Shown: positions 13,001 to 25,000, numbered from the stretch's first letter. The stretch: 64,000 bases of DNA from Mesorhabditis belari (GCA_958450365.1 CAUEEP010000736.1:372001-436000), one strand, 5' to 3'. The notes: generated by a model from the sequence alone, not told the origin. Numbers and translations: made by a program.

Positions 13001-15743
13001 ATTTTGAAATCTAAATTTTCAAGCTTTTTTATTAGTTTTAACTTTAAATTGTTAGTGTTTTTGATTTTCTTATCTAATTTTTCATTACTTACTTCATAAA
13101 TAAAATTATTTTTCATCTTACCATTTCATTTTTTTTCTTACCTGAATCGTTTGTGCCCCTCCACCACTTTTCAAAATCGTTGGGCTAATCGCCAAAACGC
13201 GCACAACATTTCTAAATTAGTCTTGTAAATCCCCCAAATAACGAATTTACCTAGCCAAGTTCTTACTCGTATTTCTTTCAATCATTTTTGTTGTTCTTTT
13301 GGTTTTGATTGAACTTGTTGAAATGCTTTTTGCTATTGTAATTGTTAAGGTTTGATTTGTTGATTTGCGAGAGGTCAAGAATCTTTCAAGTTCTGTTGTA
13401 GTTGTTGTACTTGTCGTCAAAGTTTTTTTTGTTGCTTCTATTGCTGTTGTTGATAAAGTTTCCGGGATTTTCGGCAACCGTGCTGAACTTGTTTCACTAA
13501 AGAGTCCATATTCAATAGTTGGGCTTTTCGTTGGAACACTGAAGTCAAAGCTATTCCCTTGTTTCATTTCAATGGTACTCGTTGTCGTTGTTGAGCTCTC
13601 TGTTGCAGTAGAAGTTGTCATCTCTGAAATCATTGTTGTCGTAGAGCTGTTGTTGTTTCCAAGCTGTGAAGACATAGAGATCTTTGTAGTTTCATGATCA
13701 GTGATTGAGTTTCTGTCTATATTTGTGACATCCTCCGATGAAGTCGTTGTGGCATTCAACTTCACAATAATATCTGTAGTTTCAGTCACTTCTTCACTGG
13801 TTTTCTCAGCAGTTTTTGAAATAATTTGATGATTTAAGATGGTTGTTTGTTCTGGATTTGTTAAAGTTGATTGATTTTTCCAAGTCGAATTATCCGCAAG
13901 TTCAAGTGTACGATGAACCGTTTTATTTAGAATATTCCGAGCACCTGCTGTTGTTTCAGTTTGATCGATCTCTTCAAAGCTTGGCGTCATTTCTTCAACC
14001 TCTGAATGATCAGTTGCTTCAAAAAGCATTGTTGAAATGTCATTTGCTTCAGAGCTTTCGCTTTGTGGAGTTTTAAAGTCATCTATAGTGTTGCTTTCTT
14101 CATTGAACTGGTTTTTAGTAGTAACAGTTTCAATACTTTGACCAACTTCATCAAAAATCGAGCTTTCAGAATTGAAATTGAAATTTTGTTTATCAGCTAT
14201 ATTGGTATGAAAGCTTTCTGTTATATTCTCCTCAACAATTGATTCAATGGGATTTGTACTTAAAATTTTAATTTCTTCTTCATTTGCAGTACGATTTTTT
14301 GTGCTCAAAGCTTTGGACTCAATTTCTTGCGTTGAAAATTCAAATAGTGAATGATTTCCCAAAATTTTCAAAGCTTTCAAAGCTTCTTTGGTGATGTTTT
14401 CTGTCAAATTCACAGCGAAATCGATTTCATTACTCAAGAATGGTTCGGAGTGGGTAGATTTCTCGATTAAAAGATTTATTGTTGCAGTAGGAATTCTTGT
14501 TGAAACTGTTTGCTTTGATTGAGTTCTTGATCTTGAAAACTTAATCATTTTTCGTTTCTCTAATGAAGTTCTTGAGGAAAATTTAAGAAATTGAAACAGT
14601 AATGAAATGTAATTTGGAAACCGTAATCCAGCTAATCCTAACTGAATACCTTAATCTACACGGAATACCCCAATCTAGACTGAATACCCTGATCCAGATG
14701 AAAGAACGTACCCAGTGTGTCTGACAATCGGATTCATAACTGTTTCTATAATGAAAGAACGTACCCAGTCTGTCTGACAATCGGACACAATCGCACCAAG
14801 TGATCCGAGAAAAGAAACGTTTCATTATTCTAAATAATCCTTTTCTTGAGTTATTAAAACTAAATCTAACAGAATAATATCATTATTTAAAATAATGTTT
14901 ACTAAAAAGAAACCATTAAAAGTCGATTGAAATCCGTAAATTCTTCTTCAATATTGACAACTGCAAAGACCAAGGAACTGACTGAACAACTAAAGGTCTT
15001 ATTTATATAAAAAAGATATCGAATTTTATGTAGATTATTGAAACATTGTTAAAAAGATTCATTTAGACAATTTAAAAAGCACTTACATATCCATAACACC
15101 TTCAAATTCAGCGATCATTTCAAAGAAGATCGAGTTGTTCAATGGAAGAAATAGAACCTTGAGATGGATTTGAGTTGAAAACTTTGTATGAATGTCACCT
15201 TGCTAAAATCTCCAGTGTAAAGCTTTGAATCAAGTAGGTAAATGGGTAGATCAGAGATTGGATCGGGATTCTCCTTAGCAAAATCGGAGACATAGTGATG
15301 TTGGAGGTCGGTGAGTGATGTGAGTGATTGATTGGAGGAACTTGAGTACCAGTTCAGAAATGTTCCTTCTCCGGATTCGAGAATCTGAAAGAAAACAAGG
15401 ACTTTGATCTTTGAAGCCTTTCTTTCAAGCCCTTTCAACAACACTTCTTTCTAGTATAAGTATAAGAATTTTTGAATCATTTAAAGGTTTCACATTTCTT
15501 ACCATAATCCCATTCGCAGGTGGATCAATCGTAAAAGTGGCGAGAATCTCGGCAACAGTTGCCCCAGAGCTTTTCGCATTTCCTTGAGTGATTGAGGGAA
15601 GAATTGAAGCCAAATTCGAGAATGATAATTTCGGGCTTTGGGATAGAGAAATCGTTTGATTTTGAGCTGTAATCAACAATCTTTTATAAACTTTGCTGGA
15701 AACTTTGTTGGAAAGTTTTAGTTGAACTTCAATGTTTATCACG
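1007..15743 (-). CDS. Large single-pass membrane protein with Ser/Thr-rich stalk and REJ-like modules (5' incomplete)
   Basis: About 42 exons read on the minus strand: 15743-15503, 15384-15199, 15157-15087, 14977-14914, 14557-13251, 13211-13142, 12480-12251, 12209-12145, 11576-11424, 11376-11216, 11174-10944, 10902-10776, 10719-10619, 10549-10391, 9828-9707, 9668-9552, 9499-9359, 9137-9064 (or 8286-8213), 8140-8032, 7970-7841, 7761-7654, 6905-6832, 6778-6691, 6633-6539, 6416-6293, 6252-6174, 5238-5137, 5064-4927, 4883-4792, 4706-4629, 4245-4161, 4119-4018, 3458-3389, 3086-2938, 2905-2778, 2365-2201, 2161-2065, 1961-1867, 1825-1710, 1667-1568, 1507-1476, 1267-1007. The 1.3-kb exon encodes a Ser/Thr/Glu-rich, mucin-like stretch. 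After it come REJ-like segments, for example VDAPRTVSTC followed by SFQWSFPSG, and IVIDASGSKDPN. The exon at 1825-1710 encodes one clear membrane helix (about ALAIGIVSGVSLTVGLATIY). A basic, Pro-containing tail ends at TGA 1007-1009. I infer a type I surface protein with a short cytoplasmic tail. No PLAT domain or polycystin-type multi-pass channel region is seen, so it is not an obvious polycystin-1 orthologue. Phases are unresolved between 7654 and 6905, around 4706, and between 4018 and 2938. The first exon found begins at an acceptor, so upstream exons are missing; 17556-17375 is a weak candidate (phase fits, no ATG). Confidence 0.7.
1337..1440. repeat. Tandem repeat, unit about ggaaccgtatt
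   Basis: Imperfect 11-bp units (ggaaccgtattggaaccgta and variants) repeated about nine times inside the last intron of the minus-strand REJ gene. Confidence 0.85.
2398..2562. repeat. Tandem repeat of about 34 bp
   Basis: Roughly five units carrying ctaaaaagtgttcaattc and ttttctgta, within an intron of the REJ gene. Confidence 0.75.
3594..3995. repeat. MITE, family with taccgta...ctctaatag ends
   Basis: Starts taccgtaaaaactctaatag and ends ctattagagtatttacggt, with a different core that includes gcgtagtctaac. It lies in an intron, about 20 bp downstream of the 5' splice site at 4018. Confidence 0.7.
4296..4628. repeat. CTAG-rich microsatellite (ctagctag / ctttctag / cttcctag)
   Basis: About 330 bp of nearly pure ctagctagctttctag variants between two exons of the REJ gene. 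It ends directly at the gtagaaag donor of the exon 4706-4629. The CTAG core is self-complementary, so the intron RNA or single-stranded DNA could fold. Confidence 0.95.
5663..6032. repeat. MITE with taccgtatttactctattag ends and gacccc core
   Basis: About 370 bp with ends taccgtatttactctattag and its complement. Inside are repeated ggaccccactattagaga blocks, around AT-rich unique sequence. It lies in an REJ-gene intron. Confidence 0.75.
6956..7395. repeat. Direct and inverted repeat block in the REJ-gene intron
   Basis: The unit gaatgagtgggtctaggagc, with cgtccaaccatcaa, is repeated directly at 6985-7130. It reappears inverted at 7345-7385 around an AT-rich centre flanked by agtatcattcaacgcagaat and its complement. 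This is a foldback element and obscures the exon joining here. Confidence 0.7.
8151..8500. repeat. Segmental duplication, distal copy (carries a duplicated 74-nt exon)
   Basis: Nearly identical to 9000-9342. Each copy contains the same 74-nt exon, here 8286-8213 on the minus strand (IQSFVKSSYGSLNTTWEV...), with intact acceptor (ttccag) and donor (gtaaat). See the findings for the frame consequence. Confidence 0.85.
8553..8996. repeat. Mosaic of scrambled exon pieces of the REJ gene
   Basis: 8553-8603 is an inverted copy of the 74-nt exon (one mismatch over about 50 bp). About 8604-8640 is a plus-strand sense copy of a short piece of the Ser/Thr exon (tgaatatggactctttagtg). From 8641 to about 8996 lies a minus-strand sense copy of the 3' end of the Ser/Thr exon (matching 13241-13586), including its gtaaattc donor. 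All of it sits between the two copies of the 345-bp duplication. Confidence 0.85.
9000..9342. repeat. Segmental duplication, proximal copy
   Basis: Partner of 8151-8500. Its 74-nt exon is 9137-9064 on the minus strand. Confidence 0.85.
9778..10345. repeat. Local duplication with a dead exon copy
   Basis: The block 9778-9910 (ttaattgatatgaagataag ...) recurs at 10003-10140. A second block (tagaagtctggattgaactt) recurs at 9918-9999 and 10267-10345. The first block contains part of the exon 9828-9707. In the second copy the acceptor is kept, but the fourth codon is TAG instead of CAG. Confidence 0.85.
11757..11835 (-). repeat. tRNA-like (SINE-type) sequence
   Basis: On the minus strand this has a canonical B box (ggttcgaatcc) and an A-box-like stretch, but no matching acceptor stem, so it is not a tRNA gene. 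It shares tacggagt and the trailing tcactttc with the sequence at 11936-12003. Confidence 0.45.
11936..12005 (+). repeat. tRNA-like (SINE-type) sequence, second copy
   Basis: A-box-like tggtgtagcggatagccggt and B-box-like gggttcgatct, followed by tcactttcatc. No acceptor stem pairing is seen. It is probably a degenerate tRNA-derived SINE in an intron of the REJ gene. Confidence 0.4.
12495..12912. repeat. MITE family B copy 1
   Basis: Ends taccgtaaatattgtaatag and ctattacggtatttacggta. The core has two gttgcgtagtctagctttga units around a palindrome of ggtatcaaaaaatagccctg and its complement. A second copy is at 50999-51260. Confidence 0.85.
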
Positions 15744-16073
15744 CTAAACAGATTTCCCTTATTTTAAAACCATTTTATTGAGCTTATCGATCAGTTGAAA
15801 ATTGTCAAATCGATCGATTTAGCATGTTATATTATTTGAGTTCGAATGTTTTTTCTTTGTTCTTTGTAAGTGTATCTTTTTTGGAATTTGGCTATAAGCC
15901 TAATTTTTGATTCTCTACAACTTTTTCATTGACACCAAAATGGGTTTCTTTTGAAGAAAGTGCTCAAACTGAGACATTGGGACCTCTCCAGTCCTCTCCA
16001 AATGTTCAACTTCAAGCTTAGCTCTAGATCATATAAGAAAAGTATATAGTTATCACTCACTCTCCAAGGCTAC
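15744..16073. other. No gene recognised
   Basis: AT-rich sequence upstream of the first exon found for the REJ gene. It is presumably intron or 5' flank; no clear exon is seen on either strand. Confidence 0.4.
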
Positions 16074-16463
16074 TATCGATCGTTTCACAAGTGCAATCTG
16101 ATGGAGTTATATCTAGGGAATATTCCTAGGGCAGACTCTTGATTGTAGAATGAGTCAGTGTAGCAGTGTAGCCGAAATAGGAGAATTCCAACCCGAACCT
16201 AATTCCACCTTTGTTTTCTCAGCCCTCTACTGAACGATTGTTTTGAATTTTTGTTTACAAATAGAAATTGGCATTCTATGCTTGTAGACAAAATTTCACA
16301 GCAATCCGCCGAGAAACGACCGAGAAGACGAAGGCGGAATTAGGTTCGAGTTGGAATTTTCCTATTTCTCCTACACTGACTCGTTCTACAATCAAGAGTC
16401 TGCACTAGGAATATTCCTTAAATATAACTCCATCAGATTGCACTTGTGAAACGATCGATAGAT
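16074..16463. repeat. Foldback element with about 170-bp arms
   Basis: Long inverted repeat: the arm starting atcgatcgtttcacaagtgc returns as its complement at about 16440-16463. Both arms carry ctcttgattgtagaa(c/t)gagt and ggaatt(c/a) motifs. No coding sequence. Confidence 0.8.
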
Positions 16464-16879
16464 TGGAATTTTCCCATTTCTAGTGTTTAGGCGGGGATTT
16501 TCTTGCTGCAAAATGACCTTAAATTTGGTCTTTTCTCGAGGGCTTTAGTCAGATTCTGCAGTTGATTATTGTGAAGTCTTTTCTTGCTATTCAATAACCC
16601 AATAACTTTAAGCGATCCTCCGATCCACTTTTGTTCAAAGATTCGTCTCTATTTTTAACATTTATTTCGATCAATGGAAAAAGGCTCAAGTCGTAGAGCA
16701 CTTGAAGATGAAAAGATATCAAAAAATTGAGTACAAAACTAGTTTGACTTAAAACTGAGGAATTCGCTTTCTACTAGTAAAACGGGCACAGTTTATCGAA
16801 AAAGAAATAAACTATTTTGATTGATTTGACTTTATTAAATAAATATTACCTGATTGAAATTGACTGGGCTAACTCAATA

Positions 16880-17272
16880 ATAGTTAGCTAACTCAATAGC
16901 TAACTCAATAGCTAACTCAATCCTAACTCAATACCTAACTCAATACCTAACTCAATCCTAACTCAATACCTAACTCAATAACTAACTGAATAGCTAACTC
17001 AATCCTAACTCAATACCTAACTCAATCCTAACTCAATACCTAACTCAATACCTAACTCAATACCTAACTCAATAACTAACTGAATAGTTAACTCAATACC
17101 TAACTCAATACCTAACTCAATACCTAACTCAATAACTAACTGAATAGTTAACTCAATACCTAACTCAATACCTAACTCAATACCAAACTCAATACCTAAC
17201 TCAATACCTAACTCAATACCTAACTCAATACCTAACTCAATACCTAACTAAATAGCTAACTCAATAATAGTT
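16880..17272. repeat. Tandem repeat, unit taactcaatac
   Basis: About 35 units of an 11- to 12-bp repeat (taactcaatacc / taactcaatagc). Related to the array at 18548-18728. Confidence 0.95.
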
Positions 17273-17973
17273 ATCCACCTCGATTAGATTTTAAGTCTTA
17301 AACTGAAACCTAAAAGCTATAAAAACATAGAATCTCCAGTAATTTATCATATTAACAAATTTCCTCTACCACACCCACTTTTTAAGCATTCGAGTAGAGT
17401 TTGAAAGTCCCCATTGTCGGTGAAAGAAATTTGAAGGAACAGGAACAAGTGAAGAAATGATTCAAACTTCAACATCACATCGTCTTGTACTAAAGCAAAT
17501 ACTTTAATCAAACTATTAGGCAATGAGAAGTTGAATAGGTAAAAAAAGAAATCCAAGTTTCAATGTACTCCTAACTACAACGGGATAGAAAATTAGAGAA
17601 AAATCGTGGCCCTGAAAAGTGGGCTGAGACGGGTTGCTAGGCTTTTTTTTTCTTTCCCTTTTTTCCATTTCCCCACTGACTTTTTGGTTTCTCTTTTCGA
17701 CAATTGTAGTAAATATCGAAAGAATTAATAAAGTCTTTTCAAAATTTTAATCATTTTCTTTTAAAACATTAAGCAATCACTGTTCAATAAATAAGAATTT
17801 CAAACTAAATTCAACTCATCAAAGTTATTTAAGAATTAGAAATGCAGAATTGAATAAGTCAGAAAGGATTCGTTTGCAAAACTTTATAGATATTCAGCTT
17901 AAAACAGGCTTTTAATTATGATTTAATGTTTAAGAGGATTGTTGAGCGAACACTTGAGCTTAGGAAATCTTTG

Positions 17974-18205
17974 GGGTAGGCTAGTTTCCGCAACTTTTTT
18001 TGCGCAACAGGGTCAATTGGGCAACTGGGTCGTTTGCGCAACTCGCCATAACTTTCTTCTAAGTGAGCCAATCTTTATGCTTTTGGTTTCATTTTGTAGA
18101 TCTCAATAAGTGCAATAAACCAAAAGCATAAAGATTGGCCCACCTAGAAGAAAGTTATGGCGAGTTGCGCAAACGACCCAGTTGCGGAAACTAGCCTACC
18201 CCATA
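17974..18205. repeat. Inverted-repeat MITE (gtaggctagtttccgcaact ends)
   Basis: Ends ggggtaggctagtttccgca and its complement. The arms also share gcgcaactcgccataacttt, around a centre rich in caaaagcataaagattgg. About 230 bp, non-coding. Confidence 0.8.
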
Positions 18206-18547
18206 TCTTTTCTTAAGATCTCTAAGATGAAAAATGATCTCTTTTTGGGATATTCATTGATTATAAACAGTTTTATAAAGCTTTAAAGCAATAGATAAAA
18301 TCTTTTTCATTATCATTAATATTACGCATAACTATTTTGTGCAGAAAAGCAGCTCTTTTCTGTGAAATCTTATTTGATGTTTTGATTTTGAATATCTCTG
18401 ATTCTCTTGTCCTTCCTCTAAAGATCGTTTTGTGTGATAAAAGGCCACTTTGTATTGCTTTTCTTTGGCTTTAAAACACTGAACCAACGATTGATTCTAT
18501 TTTATTATAGAATCAAAGATTAGTAATTGAGCTATATTCCGAATAAA

Positions 18548-18728
18548 TATCTAACTCAATAGCTAACTCATTGGCTAACTCAATAGCTAACTCAATAGCT
18601 AACTCATTGGCTAACTCAATAGCAAACTCATTAGCTAACTCAATAGCTAACTCAATAGCTAACTCAATAGCTAACTCAATAGCTAACTCATTAGCTAACT
18701 CATTAGCTAACTCAATAGCTAACTGAAC
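18548..18728. repeat. Tandem repeat, unit ctaactcaatag
   Basis: About fifteen 12-bp units (ctaactcaatag / ctaactcattgg). It is flanked by two copies of aaccaacgattgattctatt and its mirror, so it lies inside a short foldback sequence. Confidence 0.9.
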
Positions 18729-19041
18729 CAACGATTGATTCTATTTTATTATAGAATCAATCGTTGGTTTCTCGCTAGATTAGTAATTGAGCTATATTCC
18801 AAATAAATTTCTAATAATCATTGCCCCATCAATAAAAAAACAATAAAATAAATATTTATATGTAAAATCATTTAAATAACTATAAAATTCAATAAATCAC
18901 ATGTTTCGATCACAATTTTAAAAACGATTTCGAATCACAGGGAAAGAGAAAATGAGATGAACTTTAGAAATCAATATACCCATAGTTTTTTTGCTGGATT
19001 TAAAAAAAGTCATGGTTAAAATAGAGAAATGAAAGTCTAGA

Positions 19042-22000
19042 TCAATATCGAATTCTTTTCTGGAAGAGATCGTTCTTCGTCTCATCCCACCAATCACAAT
19101 TGTTTCCGATATGGTGAAGCACATAGCCCAACTCGTGGAAGAAATCCCGTTCCGAGTATTCCTGAGTTGAAGAAGTTCAGTTTCCCGAATTTCCTTTCAT
19201 TTTTACCTTATTCACAGTGACAGCCATTGCCAATCCATTGTTTAATCTTACCAACATTGAGGCACTTCCCGGCATTCTTCCATCATGTTGCAATCCGTTA
19301 AATCCCATGATATTCAATGACCATCCAAGACCTAAACAGTCTTGTCAATCTTTCAATCTTTCGAAGCTTTTCTCTTTTCACCGTATGTATCATTGCTAGC
19401 CAATGTCGGCTTAATCCATTCTTTCACTGATTCTTCACTCAAAATGTCCTCTCTTCCATCAGCTCCATCCACAGCGCTCTAGAATTTGTTTTGAAGGCAA
19501 ATTCACACTGATTTCTTAACTCAAAAATTTAGCAAAGAGATTTCTCTTGCAGATATGTCTTTTCTTTTCATTTTCAAAATTTACTTTCTTTATTTTATAT
19601 CTAGAATATCTTTCTGACTCAATAGAAAAGATTTTCCAATAGATAAACACTTTCCATATTTCTAATCACTGAACCACTACCGTTAGAATAGCATAAAAGC
19701 ATAAAAGCTCGCTAGCATAAAAGCATAAAAGCAAAGCATAAAAGCAGCATAAAAGCTCTTCATTTACATATTCTTAATTTCTTTCAAAAAGTTGTTCTTA
19801 ATCAAATGGCCCATGGTGCATACCATGAACATAAGTAATTGTATTGGGCTCGCAATCCATCCACCCCATGGTCCAATCCTTTCTGGTGGCAACATCTCGT
19901 ACGGGTTGAACCCAATTCCCGTCCCCGACATGTAGTACATCACTTCTCGACTGAAATTTTGGGAATTCATCTAGCAAAACTAAAAATGTTTGCTTATCTA
20001 GAATGTTTGCTACTCTAGAACTACTCAGAATGAATTTCATTTTGCTAACTCTAATAGTTAAAGGGGAATGCTAGAAATTCACGAATTCGTGATGTTTTAG
20101 AGTTTTTAGATACAATATCAGCCAAGAAAATCCGCCTAACAGCGGGTTTTTCCACTTTTCTGGCTGGTTGGACCCTTGGTCGTCGTGGTGGAGTCGGGAG
20201 CAGGCTCGTCTATCGCCCACACGATCCAGGTTTCACCCTCCCTGGCCTCATTCCATTTTGAATTTTTGAATTTTTATTTTAAATACCACATCTACGATAT
20301 ATTCTAAGGTTTTCTAAAGAATCTTTAGCTTTATTGGCCAAAATACAGCCGAAAAAATGCGCGTACAAACAGACAAAGCTCTTTTATATAGTAGATAACT
20401 AAAAACGATGCTTACGGTGCTCTTTCCGATATGGTCGGCCTCGCCACTTGAATCTCGTGCACGTCAGCTGGCGCGAAAACGCTTTTCTTGACGAAATTTT
20501 CATACGGTTGCCCGCTCATTCGCTCGATCAAATGCCCAAGAACCTATAGAATTGAGAATTCTCCAAAAACTCCTTTCTCCTCACTTGATATCCAAAATTC
20601 GAGTAGATCCAAGTGTGCCCAGGTCTTTCATTTAATGGAACGTTTTCTAAAACGTGTGTGATTAACTCCTTTGTGCTCATCTCGGGTTGAATCCAAGCAG
20701 CATCTGATGCCAAATTGTCCCAACCACCTAGAAATAAAAACGTTTGTTAAATAAATAAAAATAATGGCTAATCGGAATGAAATCTAGAAAATCTAAGGCA
20801 CAATTTTAGACTTTTTTTTGTAAATAAAATTATAAAAATACTATTATAGAGAAAAAAAGAGATAAGAAAATGCCCGTACAGACAGACAAAGCTCTTTTAT
20901 ATAGTAGAGAACTAAAAACGATGCTTACGGTGCTCTTTAAATATTGTTTATCCTTCAACAAAAGATGTCAAATTTTGTTAGAAAATTATAGCCAAATTTA
21001 AGGCAAAAATTTGAGCATAGTTATATCAATTAGAACACATAAATAACTCGTTTAAACTTTTAAATAAAGTGAACAACAGTGAACAACTTATTAGCCTATT
21101 TTAGATAACTTCTCTTTTGATTTTCTCAAGTTTGTGTAGACCAATTAAACTCTATTTTATATCATTTAAAACCCTGAAGTAGTCTCATTAAAACTATTGG
21201 GTTGGGGAGAATGAGTCGGCGCCGAACTTTAAAGGGACTTTTTGCACACATAAAGCCTTCTTTAAACATACGTTTGGTTTCATCAAAAGGATCCACTATT
21301 TCTCTACAAAATCACTTTTGAGAGATTCCACAAAGCTTTTCTTTCGTGGAGTTTATGAACTTCGAAACGCAGCTGGTTAAAATGGCAAAGAGTCCGACTC
21401 ATCATTTGAACAGTTTCTTTCACATAAACCTTCTTTGGTGTTTATATAAAAAAGATAGAGCACATTCAATTACTTAAGTTGCCAAATTTGCAGGAAGATC
21501 CCACCAATGGTTTTTTCTAGATGACAGTTTGTAGTTTTTGTGAAAAAATGGCTTTTTCTTGAGCGGAGGCGCTGTTTGAATTTTCTTTTAAATGTCATTT
21601 TGTAGAGAATTAGTTAACCATTCTACTCATATCAAACGCATATTATTTGACGAAGTCGAATTGAAGTTTTAGACATTTTTTTGATTTTCGGCGCCGACTC
21701 ATTCTCCCCAACCCAATATATAAAAAAACTAACATAAATACAGTCTCTAAATAAAGTTATGAGCTTTCAAAGTGCGAGTACTCGTTGAAAACTTCTCGAC
21801 GACTAAAATCGGCTTTTGTTTTTACCTGCAGTGTGCTCGAGTAGATGTCTGACTGTCACATCACTCACCTTTCAAAGTTCAGAGCTTTCAAAGTACGAGT
21901 ACTTGTTTAAAAGTTCTCAACGACTAAAGCCGGCTTTTGTTTTTACCTGCGGTGTGCTCGAGTAGATGTCTGACTGTCACATCACTCACCCAGCGTCGAT

Positions 22001-25000
22001 ACGACTTCTTCGATGCAAACTCCATACCTGTTAAAGAAATGAATAGCTTATAAAAATGAATTAATTTCAAAAAAAAAAAATGATTTCCACCAAGATATCC
22101 ATTCCTTCCCCAAACAGGATGATCCAATTCGAGCTTTCCCTCATCAACCAACACCATCACAGCTGCAGCAGTGATCGGTTTCGAAACAGATCCAATTCTA
22201 GAGTTTGATTTTGATGCTTTTGAAGAAGAAAAACATGAAAACTTACCGAAATTGATGATTTGGTGTTACTGGTTCTTTCGCTCGAATATCAGCATATCCA
22301 AAACCTTAATAATAACAAATTTTGAAGAGATTTCCTTATTTCAAAGAAATTCTTTTATCAAAAACTACTCAAATATTGAATTTTTTAGCTTACCAGCAGC
22401 AAACTTGAGCTGTTCTTTTTTTGAAATCGCAATTGAAAGCCCGGGAATGTTGAGATCTTTCATAAAATGCTCAACTCGACGAACGATAAAATCAAGTTGT
22501 GAAGAAGACAACAAATCCGGAGCACCTTTTAGAAAACGAACAGGAATAGGGCTAAAAGTAGAAAGATATTTAGGTAAAGATATTTAGCTTTATCGGACTT
22601 TGTCGCATTCCAAAGCCCTGACGGATTTGGATATCGATTCGAGTGAACATCGCTCCATAAAACGACGAAACGAACATTCCCGAAACCATCTGAATCATCG
22701 AATTTACATTTAAATACCTTTTAATATGGCTTTAAAATACCTTTAATATGGCTGATTTGTCTTGGCAAAATCTTTGAATTTGATTTGAACTTTTGATGCA
22801 TTTGTTTGAGATCTGAACCGACGAGAACCGTTGACTTTTGACCGGGTCTGTATTCCCAGATTCCTGTGCATAAGATCTAAAATCTATTTTTCATATACAC
22901 TACTGGACACATGAAATATGATATTTGAAAAAACGATCGTCACTTTCGCGACGTCTGTAACTCCCTTGTCGTTACCGTATTTCTAAATATTAATATTACC
23001 ATTGTGTAGCCATTGAAAAGGGCTTTCAGAAAATGTATAACACTAATAGTTTAAATTCAAAAGACAATGGAGTTACAGACGCGCGAAAGTGACGATCGTT
23101 TTTCAAATATCATATTTCATGTGTCCAGTACTGTAAATATACGCACTTTGCCGGACTTCCAAAGCAAAAGTCCAGTACTGTAAATAACTTCCAAAGCAAT
23201 CAATCAACCTGTTGCTTATTGTTAAAGCATCGAACTGATGTCGCTGTATAGCCCCTCTCAGCGAGTTCTCGATCCTGAAATTTTTTTGATAGTCTACCTC
23301 TTTATTACATTATTTTACGAGATTTCTAGAGGTAAAAAGCAAAACGTTTGCCAGAAGAGGATTCGAATCATTGATCTCTTGCACTCGGCGCAAGCCTGCT
23401 AACTTACTCGGCCATCCAGCCCCCCGTCTAGACTCACTTTTCTCATCATATTATCCAACGACAATCCATAATGAGCCTCGTATTGAAGATTGTTGAGAGT
23501 CGGTTTCTGCCAAACACCAACATATCTAAATCACGATCTACTATATATAAAAGTGTTTGTGTCTGTCTGTCTGTCTGTCTGTGGCCCGTTTCAAATAACA
23601 TAGTTAGTTTGATTTAAAATTTGATGTAGTTTTGCAACCAAAAGTACCGAATGAGAGTTGAACCCGGGTCGTCTGGGCTAGAGACTAGGGACTGAGCTCG
23701 AACGGAGCCATTTACTAGAGTATGATCGACTGGTTAACGCGCGCTCCCAAACGAACGGAAGATAAGGGTTGCGGGTTCGACTCCTCTTTCCGCCAGCTGT
23801 TTTGCTTTTTACTATTTTTTGCTGGGCAGCAGGTATAAAGATCTTAATAAAGGTGTTTAACAATTAAACAAACACAGTGTATAGTTTTAAATTGATGATG
23901 TTATTGAGCTCACTTTCCCCGTCCATCAGCCGAGTATCCACACAAATGAGTGAGTCGATATCCCTCTTTCTCAAAATGTTTCCGTTGCTCATCCGCGTAT
24001 TGTGTTCCCGGGAACCAGATCTTGAATTATCAAAATTTGAAAACCTTTCCAGACTCTTTCTTTACTTGAAACTCGACTCCTGGTATCCTCTCCCAATATG
24101 TACTGAATGTGATTTCGCCTTTTTCCTCTTCTTGTCCACAAACTTGTGTCAACGCAAGATCTCGGAGTTCATTTTCTCTCAATTTCTTCATAATTAAAAA
24201 GAAATTTCAAAATACCTGACAGCTTTCACTAATTCATTAAAAGACATCGGACCAGGTTTGATGAAAACTGGACCAGTGTATTTATGCATAATTGCATAAT
24301 AGTGAACAGTGCTTCCAATCAAGAAATAACCCATAGAAACAAGGCGACCGCCTTAAAAACTTGATATCGTTTGATAATTGAATGAAAATGTTTAAGAGAA
24401 CAACGAAATAGACTAACCATAGTTTAACGAGATAGCTAAAACGTTGTCAACTTGTGACTCATTCCCAGCTGTCATCACCCAATCTTTCTCATTTGGAGAT
24501 GCTGGAAAAGCTACCTGAAAAAAAGGATTTGATGATTTTATGACAAGTATTGTTATAGAGATAAGCTTTTCAAAAGTTGATAAGTTGACTTGGCTAGGAT
24601 TTGATTGATCTGCTTTACTGATCCCAAATGCAAATGCTTTACTGCTTTACTGCTTTACTGCAATGACTTACAAGAACTCTCAAGACTTGCAAATTATCAA
24701 TTATCAAACTGAAAAACCCATCTTCAGAATAGTCTCTTTTCTTAGTTTTTTAGTTAAAGCAAACTTTAGATTTTAAACCTGTAAAGGCATCGACTTTTGC
24801 ATCATGCCATTGTTGGGGAAAACTGGAGGCATTCCATTTCCATTTTCATGTCCATTTCCATTCCCATTCATATTCCCATTCATATTCCCATTCATATTAT
24901 TCCACTGATCATTTCCTCCATCTCCTTCTCCAACTTGTCCTGTTGATCCTTGATTATTCCAATCCGTTCCATCCGTATTCCCCGAATTCCATTCATTCGT

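Noticed and set aside
1007..15743. Full polycystin-1/LOV-1 orthologue
   Set aside because: No PLAT domain and no multi-span region before the stop at 1007; only one membrane helix is seen.
16880..17272. CRISPR-like array
   Set aside because: Units are contiguous 11- to 12-bp repeats without spacers, in a eukaryotic genome; simple satellites.
17375..17556. First exon of the REJ gene
   Set aside because: The phase would fit the acceptor at 15743, but there is no ATG, the frame is generic hydrophobic sequence and the intron would be 1.6 kb of repeats; mentioned only as a candidate.
18513..18731. ELANELAIELAIEL-type repeat protein
   Set aside because: Pure translation of a 12-bp intergenic satellite.
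23342..23812. Two functional tRNA genes in hydrolase introns
   Set aside because: B boxes are good, but the acceptor stems do not pair and the two share a non-tRNA tail; scored as SINE-like.
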